Shown: positions 59,312-64,000 of the stretch, in pieces
Layout of the letters: every line of letters begins with the position of its first letter
How positions within the stretch are numbered: position 1 is the first letter of the stretch
Origin: Flavobacterium akiainvivens
GTDB lineage: Bacteria > Bacteroidota > Bacteroidia > Flavobacteriales > Flavobacteriaceae
DNA length: 64,000 bases
Assembly (NCBI RefSeq): GCF_001278115.1
Contig: NZ_LIYD01000005.1
Location: 2,841,698-2,905,697, forward strand
Reading direction: 5' to 3'
Notes under the pieces: generated by a model
Seen by the model: the letters and a program-made list of their open reading frames with translations, nothing else
Database searches by the model: none
Told to the model about the DNA's origin: nothing
Made by a program: the position numbers and the translations under genes

Positions 59312-60952
59312 ATGGCACTACAAAATATTAACCCAACCGGTACCGAAGCCTGGAAAGCCCTGCGCAACCATTTTGAACAAATGCAGCATACGCAAATGCA
59401 GGACCTGTTTGCCGCTGATGCTAACCGCGCGGAGAAGCTACACATTAAATGGCAGGATTTTTTAGTAGACTATTCTAAAAATATAGTTACTGAAGAAACT
59501 CTTTTATTATTGCAAAACCTTGCTAAAGAAGTTGACTTGCAAGGCGCTAAAGACGCTTATTTTGCAGGAGAAGCCATAAATCGTACAGAAGGCCGTGCGG
59601 TATTGCATACTGCCCTTCGTGCGCCGGAAAGCGCCGTGGTAACTGTAGATGGCGAGAATGTAATGCCTGAAGTATATGCTGTTAAAAACAAAATAAAGGG
59701 CTTTACCGAAGAAATTATCAGCGGTGCTAAAACCGGTTATACAGGCAAGCCGTTTACTGATGTGGTAAACATAGGCATAGGCGGTAGCGACCTGGGTCCT
59801 GATATGGTGGTTCAGGCGCTTAAATTCTACAAAAACCAGCTTAATGTAAGGTTTATATCTAATGTAGATGGCGACCACGTTATGGAGAGCCTTAAAGGCC
59901 TAAACCCTGAAACTACATTATTTGTAGTGGTTTCTAAAACTTTTACCACACAGGAAACCCTTAGCAATGCCGAAACCGTGCGCGAATGGTTCCTTAAATC
60001 TGCAACACAACAAGATGTAGCCAAGCACTTTGTGGCGGTATCTACCAACATACAAAAAGTAACCGAATTTGGTATTGACCCGGCTAACGTATTCCCGATG
60101 TGGGATTGGGTGGGCGGCCGTTTCTCTCTTTGGAGTGCGGTGGGCCTTAGCATTGCACTTGCAGTAGGCTTTGATAATTTTGATGCCCTGCTTAAAGGCG
60201 CCAACGAAATGGACGAGCATTTCCGCGCGGCGCAACCTGAACAAAACCTACCTGTAATACTGGCGCTGCTTAGCGTGTGGTACAATAACTTTTTTGGTGC
60301 AGAAAGCGAAGCCCTTATACCCTACACACAATACCTGCAAAAGCTTGCCCCATACCTGCAACAGGGCACTATGGAAAGCAACGGCAAGAGCGTAGGCCGC
60401 GATGGCAACCCGGTTAACTACCAAACCGGCACTATTATTTGGGGTGAGCCCGGCACTAACAGCCAGCACGCATTCTTTCAGCTTATACACCAGGGCACCA
60501 AGCTTATACCTACTGACTTTATTGGCTTTATGGAACCACTACACGGCAATAAAGACCACCACGATAAGCTTATGAGCAACTTCTTTGCACAAACAGAAGC
60601 ACTGCTTAACGGCAAACCTGAAGGCACAGTTAAAGCGGAGTTTGACAAGGCAGGTGTTACCGGCGAAACGGCAGAATACCTTACACCATTTAAAGTGTTT
60701 CGTGGTAACAAGCCTACCAATACATTCCTTATCAAAAAGCTTACACCACAAACGCTGGGTTCTCTTGTGGCACTATATGAGCACAAAATATTTGTACAGG
60801 GTGTTATATGGAATATCTTCAGCTACGACCAGTGGGGTGTTGAACTTGGCAAACAACTGGCCAACTCTATCCTTGGCGAAATAAACAGTGGCGAGGTTAA
60901 AAACCACGATAGTTCTACAACATTCCTTGTAAACGCATATCTTAAGAAGTAG
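59312..60952 (+). CDS. pgi: Glucose-6-phosphate isomerase
   Basis: 546 residues. The sugar-isomerase motifs are [20 protein letters not shown], then [54 protein letters not shown] (active site Arg) and [20 protein letters not shown] with the catalytic His/Lys in [13 protein letters not shown] to [20 protein letters not shown]. It interconverts glucose-6-phosphate and fructose-6-phosphate. It is the last gene of a run transcribed in this direction with a terminator after it. Starts at ATG after AAGAAAAAA. Confidence 0.96.
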   Translation: MALQNINPTGTEAWKALRNHFEQMQHTQMQDLFAADANRAEKLHIKWQDFLVDYSKNIVTEETLLLLQNLAKEVDLQGAKDAYFAGEAINRTEGRAVLHTALRAPESAVVTVDGENVMPEVYAVKNKIKGFTEEIISGAKTGYTGKPFTDVVNIGIGGSDLGPDMVVQALKFYKNQLNVRFISNVDGDHVMESLKGLNPETTLFVVVSKTFTTQETLSNAETVREWFLKSATQQDVAKHFVAVSTNIQKVTEFGIDPANVFPMWDWVGGRFSLWSAVGLSIALAVGFDNFDALLKGANEMDEHFRAAQPEQNLPVILALLSVWYNNFFGAESEALIPYTQYLQKLAPYLQQGTMESNGKSVGRDGNPVNYQTGTIIWGEPGTNSQHAFFQLIHQGTKLIPTDFIGFMEPLHGNKDHHDKLMSNFFAQTEALLNGKPEGTVKAEFDKAGVTGETAEYLTPFKVFRGNKPTNTFLIKKLTPQTLGSLVALYEHKIFVQGVIWNIFSYDQWGVELGKQLANSILGEINSGEVKNHDSSTTFLVNAYLKK

Positions 60953-60974
60953 TACACTACATAAAACTATAGTT

Positions 60975-61004
60975 AACCCCGAAGTTATTCTTCGGGGTTT
61001 TTGT
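60975..61004 (+). terminator. Terminator of pgi
   Basis: AACCCCGAAG (60975-60984), loop TTATT, CTTCGGGGTT (60990-60999), then TTTG. It lies 22 bp after the stop codon. Confidence 0.9.
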
Positions 61005-61322
61005 TTACCCCAAAGTCATTACCCTTCTCCGGTAAATAAAGATATTTAAAAACGCTCCATCAAGCTTTTTAATCCCTAATAATATGCAGGCATAACATCT
61101 GAAAAAAAGCCCAAAAACCCTTATGCTTTATTATTAAGCAATGATTATGGTTTTATAAACGCAATGTTTACACACCTGTAAGAAAAAACGTTTTTCTTAA
61201 CCTGAGAGTTACCACAGGTATAAGTTTATGTAAAGTTGACCCATTTTAATAATTAGTTAACGCCACAGCCGCTTAAAATGGCAAATTTTGGCGCGTAACC
61301 TTTATTAAAATCTAACATCGAA
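61005..61322 (+). promoter_or_regulatory. 318-bp leader region of the TonB receptor gene
   Basis: No ORF longer than a few codons. It contains a hairpin-like AAGAAAAAACGTTTTTCTT (61183-61201) flanked by CACCTGTAAG and a second ACCTGAGAGTTACCACAGGT hairpin (61200-61219). A GTTAACGCCA ... TGGCGCGTAAC inverted pair surrounds 61255-61300. It is probably a regulated leader for an outer-membrane receptor. No known riboswitch or TonB-box regulator site was recognised. The final 60 bp are AT-rich, with ATCTAACATCGAA before the start codon. Confidence 0.4.
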
Positions 61323-63902
61323 ATGAAAAAACTACACAATTTATTTTTTGTGTTTGCGCTGTTATTTTGCTCTTTTGCATTTGCACAGCAAACCATAACC
61401 GGTAAGGTTATGGACCAGGAAAGTATGCCACTGCCGGGTGCAAGCGTAGTTGTACAGGGCACCACAGTATCTGCCACTACAGGTATTGATGGCGACTTTA
61501 CACTTTCTACAAGCCAGACTTCGGGCACTATTGTAATAAGCTATGTAGGCTATGCAGGTTCGCGCATAAGCTTTAACGTAGCCGAGGGACAGACATTTGA
61601 TGCCGGCACCATAACCCTTGCCCCGGATGCAGAGCAGCTTGAAGGCCTTGTAATTATTGGTGGCGGTGTAATTGACCTTGTGGAAGACCGCAAGACACCG
61701 GTAGCGGTAAGCACTATTACACGCAAAGAAATACAGGAAAAATCAGGTAACCAGGAGTTTCCTGAAATTATGAAAAATACACCATCTATTTATATTGCAG
61801 GTGCTGCGGGTGGTGCAGGTGATTCTCAAATGTATACACGTGGTTTTGACCAAACCAATACTGCATTCCTACTTAACGGACAGCCTATTAACGGTATGGA
61901 AGACGGCAATATGTACTGGAGTAACTGGAGCGGTATGACCGATGTGGCTAATGCCGTACAGATTCAGCGTGGTTTAGGTTCTTCTAAACTTGCCATATCA
62001 TCAGTAGGTGGTACCATTAACATTGTTACCAAGGCTACCGACCTTAAACAGGGTGGTTTTGCCCAGTCTATAATGGGTAACGATAACTACATGAAAAACA
62101 CTGTAGGATACAGCACAGGCCTTATGGAAAGCGGCTGGGGCGTTACCGCCATGCTAACAAACTGGAGCCAGGATGGTTATAACCGCGGTACGTATGGTGC
62201 AGGCCAAAACTACTTTGTATCGGTAGGGTTTAAGCCAAACGATAAGCACCAGTTTAACTTCCTTATTTTTGGCGCACCACAATGGCACGACCAAAACTAT
62301 ACAAAATCTATTGCTACTTATCTTGAGCACGGCCGTAAATACAACAACAACTACGGTTTTATAGAAGGTGATTACCTAAGCGAAAGGCGTAACTTTTACC
62401 ACAAGCCGGTAGCTAACCTTAACTGGGACTTTAAAATATCTGAAACTATGGACCTTTCTACCGTAGCTTATGCCTCTTGGGGCCGTGGCGGTGGTACAGG
62501 TAACTGGGGTAACGGAAGGGTAAGGACTGCCGAAGGACTTATTGACTTTGATGCTATCCGCGCTAATAACGAAGCCATACCGGGCGGTATAGGTACAAGC
62601 GCTGCTTATGCTATACGTAACTCGGTTAACAACCACGCATGGTATGGTGTGGTATCTAACTTTAACCACAAGATAAACGAAAACCTGAGCTACAACGTGG
62701 GCCTTGACCTTCGTACGTACAAAGGAGACCACTTTAGGAACATAGCCAATTATATAGGCCTTGCCGGTTTTGCTGAAAACGGTAACGCACAATATCCTGA
62801 CGGTTATGTGGTAACAGAACAGTTTAGCGCCAACCCATGGAGCCAGCTTTTTGCCAAGACTGACGATACTCAAAAAGTAAACTACGACTATAGCGAAAGG
62901 ATTAGCTACGGCGGCCTTTTCGGTCAGGTTGAGTATACTGTAGACGGTTTCTCAGTTTATGCACAGGGTGCGGTGTCTAACCAGTCTCACGTGCGTTGGG
63001 ACCGTTACGGATATGTTGCTGCCGAAGAAGAATCGGCTAAAGTAAACAACACCGGCTTTAACGTAAAAGGTGGCGCAAGCTATACTTTTGCAGAGCAGCA
63101 CACTATTTTTGCCAATGCAGGCCACTACAGCAAGCAGCCTTACCACGATAACATTTACCTAAACTTTGGTAATGATGTAAACCCACTTACCGAAAACGAA
63201 AAAATTACCGGCCTTGAAGCCGGATACCGTTTTACAAGCCAGTATTTTAGCGCTAACCTTAACGCGTACAGGACTTCATGGAAAGACCGTGTAACTACAA
63301 CCAGCGATACTGACGAGGCTACCGGCCAGCAAATTTACTACAACAACAGCGGTGTTAACCAGCTGCACCAAGGCCTTGAATTAGACTTTATGGCGCACCC
63401 AATACCACAGGTAGACATCCGCGGTTTCGCTTCAGTAGGCGACTGGCAGTATGACGACAACATTTACCAAAGGACTTTTGACGAAAACCAAAACCTTGTA
63501 GAAGAAGAAGTGGTAGACGTAAAAGGCGGTAAAGTGGGCCCTGCTGCACAAACTTCTTACGGCCTTGGCGCTGTATACCGCATAGGCGGTGGCTTTAGCA
63601 TAGATGCTGACTGGAGGAACTATGACGATATGTATGCTGATGTTGTAACTAAAGACAACATCCAACTACCTTCATACGACCTTGTTGATGCAGGTTTAAC
63701 TTACAAGCTTACTTTCCCTGAAACATCGCTTACCTTCCGCCTAAACGTAAACAACGTGTTTGACGAGGTATACCTTAGCGAAATGACTTCTGCCAATGCT
63801 GTAGAAGCCGGCGACGAAACGTACAGGGGAATCAATGTGAGCAATAACGTATTTTTTGGTAACGGCCGTACCTGGAACTTCGGTATGAGGTTTAACTTCT
63901 AA
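61323..63902 (+). CDS. TonB-dependent outer-membrane receptor with CarboxypepD_reg-like domain
   Basis: 859 residues. Signal peptide MKKLHNLFFVFALLFCSFAFA, then an N-terminal carboxypeptidase-regulatory-like domain (TITGKVMDQESMPLPGASVV to GTIVISYVGY). The plug domain starts KTPVAVSTITRKEIQEKSGN and contains QMYTRGFDQTNTAFLLNGQP and SSVGGTINIVTKATDLKQGG. A 22-strand barrel follows, ending GNGRTWNFGMRFNF with the terminal Phe. It imports a substrate with TonB energy. No SusD partner, regulator or degradative enzymes are in the window, so the substrate is open. Monocistronic, with a terminator. Confidence 0.94.
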   Translation: MKKLHNLFFVFALLFCSFAFAQQTITGKVMDQESMPLPGASVVVQGTTVSATTGIDGDFTLSTSQTSGTIVISYVGYAGSRISFNVAEGQTFDAGTITLAPDAEQLEGLVIIGGGVIDLVEDRKTPVAVSTITRKEIQEKSGNQEFPEIMKNTPSIYIAGAAGGAGDSQMYTRGFDQTNTAFLLNGQPINGMEDGNMYWSNWSGMTDVANAVQIQRGLGSSKLAISSVGGTINIVTKATDLKQGGFAQSIMGNDNYMKNTVGYSTGLMESGWGVTAMLTNWSQDGYNRGTYGAGQNYFVSVGFKPNDKHQFNFLIFGAPQWHDQNYTKSIATYLEHGRKYNNNYGFIEGDYLSERRNFYHKPVANLNWDFKISETMDLSTVAYASWGRGGGTGNWGNGRVRTAEGLIDFDAIRANNEAIPGGIGTSAAYAIRNSVNNHAWYGVVSNFNHKINENLSYNVGLDLRTYKGDHFRNIANYIGLAGFAENGNAQYPDGYVVTEQFSANPWSQLFAKTDDTQKVNYDYSERISYGGLFGQVEYTVDGFSVYAQGAVSNQSHVRWDRYGYVAAEEESAKVNNTGFNVKGGASYTFAEQHTIFANAGHYSKQPYHDNIYLNFGNDVNPLTENEKITGLEAGYRFTSQYFSANLNAYRTSWKDRVTTTSDTDEATGQQIYYNNSGVNQLHQGLELDFMAHPIPQVDIRGFASVGDWQYDDNIYQRTFDENQNLVEEEVVDVKGGKVGPAAQTSYGLGAVYRIGGGFSIDADWRNYDDMYADVVTKDNIQLPSYDLVDAGLTYKLTFPETSLTFRLNVNNVFDEVYLSEMTSANAVEAGDETYRGINVSNNVFFGNGRTWNFGMRFNF

Positions 63903-63924
63903 TTTTCATAACTTTCTGCCAATA

Positions 63925-63960
63925 AAAAGCGCCGCGGGGTAACCTGCGGCGCTTTTGTTT
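63925..63960 (+). terminator. Terminator of the TonB receptor gene
   Basis: AAAAGCGCCGCGGG (63925-63938), loop GTAA, CCTGCGGCGCTTTT (63943-63956), one G-U pair, followed by GTTTTTA. It lies 22 bp after the stop and ends 8 bp before the second IS copy. Confidence 0.9.
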
Positions 63961-63968
63961 TTATTTTG

Positions 63969-64000
63969 TGTCCCGTCCTGAAATATCGATACACAAAAAA
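63969..64000 (+). mobile_element. First 32 bp of a second copy of the IS3 element, inverted
   Basis: TGTCCCGTCCTGAAATATCG continues to the window edge and is identical to the orfA-proximal end of the element at 675-2063 read on the minus strand. Its orfA would be on the plus strand beyond the window. The base before it is preceded by TTG (63966-63968), the presumed left half of its target duplication. Confidence 0.9.

Noticed and set aside
61200..61240. CCTGAGAG motif as a TPP riboswitch before the TonB receptor
   Set aside because: Only the CTGAGA element is present. The ACCCTT, GAACCTGAT and TAATACCGGCG parts of the thiamine aptamer are missing.
675..64000. Composite transposon formed by the two IS copies
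   Set aside because: 62 kb of housekeeping genes between inverted copies is far too large and contains essential genes. It is more sensibly two independent insertions.
1..64000. tRNA, rRNA or CRISPR
   Set aside because: I found no T-arm-like GTTCGAATC sequences, no rRNA and no regularly spaced repeats apart from those listed.

Overview
The window is chromosomal DNA of a member of the Bacteroidota, almost certainly a Flavobacteriaceae close to Flavobacterium. The signs are type IX secretion (T9SS) type A and type B sorting domains, a TonB receptor with a CarboxypepD-like N-terminus, an OmpA protein with thrombospondin-3 repeats, -7 promoter boxes of the form TAnnTTTG, A-rich rather than Shine-Dalgarno start regions, and the neighbours ileS/dksA and kynA/M23/pgi. 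No tRNA, rRNA, CRISPR array, prophage or integrated conjugative element was seen.

Layout. 1-8.5 kb (minus strand): a partial AddB-like nuclease, a complete IS3-family element inserted 3 bp before its start codon, an OmpA protein, kbl, a four-helix-bundle (S23-type) gene bracketed by inverted repeats, and an AddA/RecB-like helicase-nuclease. 8.5-14 kb: small secreted or unknown proteins, Fe/Mn superoxide dismutase, a TfoX-N protein, a PA0069-type radical SAM protein and a degenerate receiver. 14-18 kb: two T9SS cargo proteins and an AraC regulator. 18-24.4 kb: a four-gene RND efflux operon headed by its own GbsR/MarR-like regulator with a clear palindromic operator. 24.6-33.3 kb: lspA, 5-formyl-THF cyclo-ligase, an amino-acid permease, a run of small envelope/unknown genes with an esterase and a sterol-desaturase-like enzyme, then a PAS histidine kinase and a receiver. 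33.5-45.4 kb: ileS, a zinc-less DksA-like gene, another receiver, a patatin/beta-barrel protein, uvrC, a tandem ABC ATPase, an AstE/AspA-like enzyme and methylmalonyl-CoA epimerase. 45.4-53.3 kb: a large ELWxxDGT-repeat T9SS protein, rbfA, a LolC/E-like permease, a MATE exporter behind a leader peptide, and a Fic protein. 53.5-64 kb: hmgA, hppD, a probable small RNA, DUF3108, kynA, an M23 peptidase, pgi and a TonB receptor. The window closes with the first 32 bases of a second copy of the IS in the opposite orientation.

Functional links: hmgA and hppD are consecutive steps of tyrosine breakdown, and kynA starts tryptophan breakdown. The RND operon looks self-regulated. AddA- and AddB-like proteins should act together in double-strand break repair. 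The points most worth following are non-protein ones: (i) a promoter-to-terminator transcription unit without an ORF at 56130-56262, (ii) a 10-codon leader ORF ending Arg-Ile-Arg before the MATE gene, (iii) a G/C-rich palindromic repeat that is translated in the same frame inside both the AddA-like helicase and IleS and also occurs between genes, and (iv) the S23-type gene framed by a perfect 16-bp inverted repeat.
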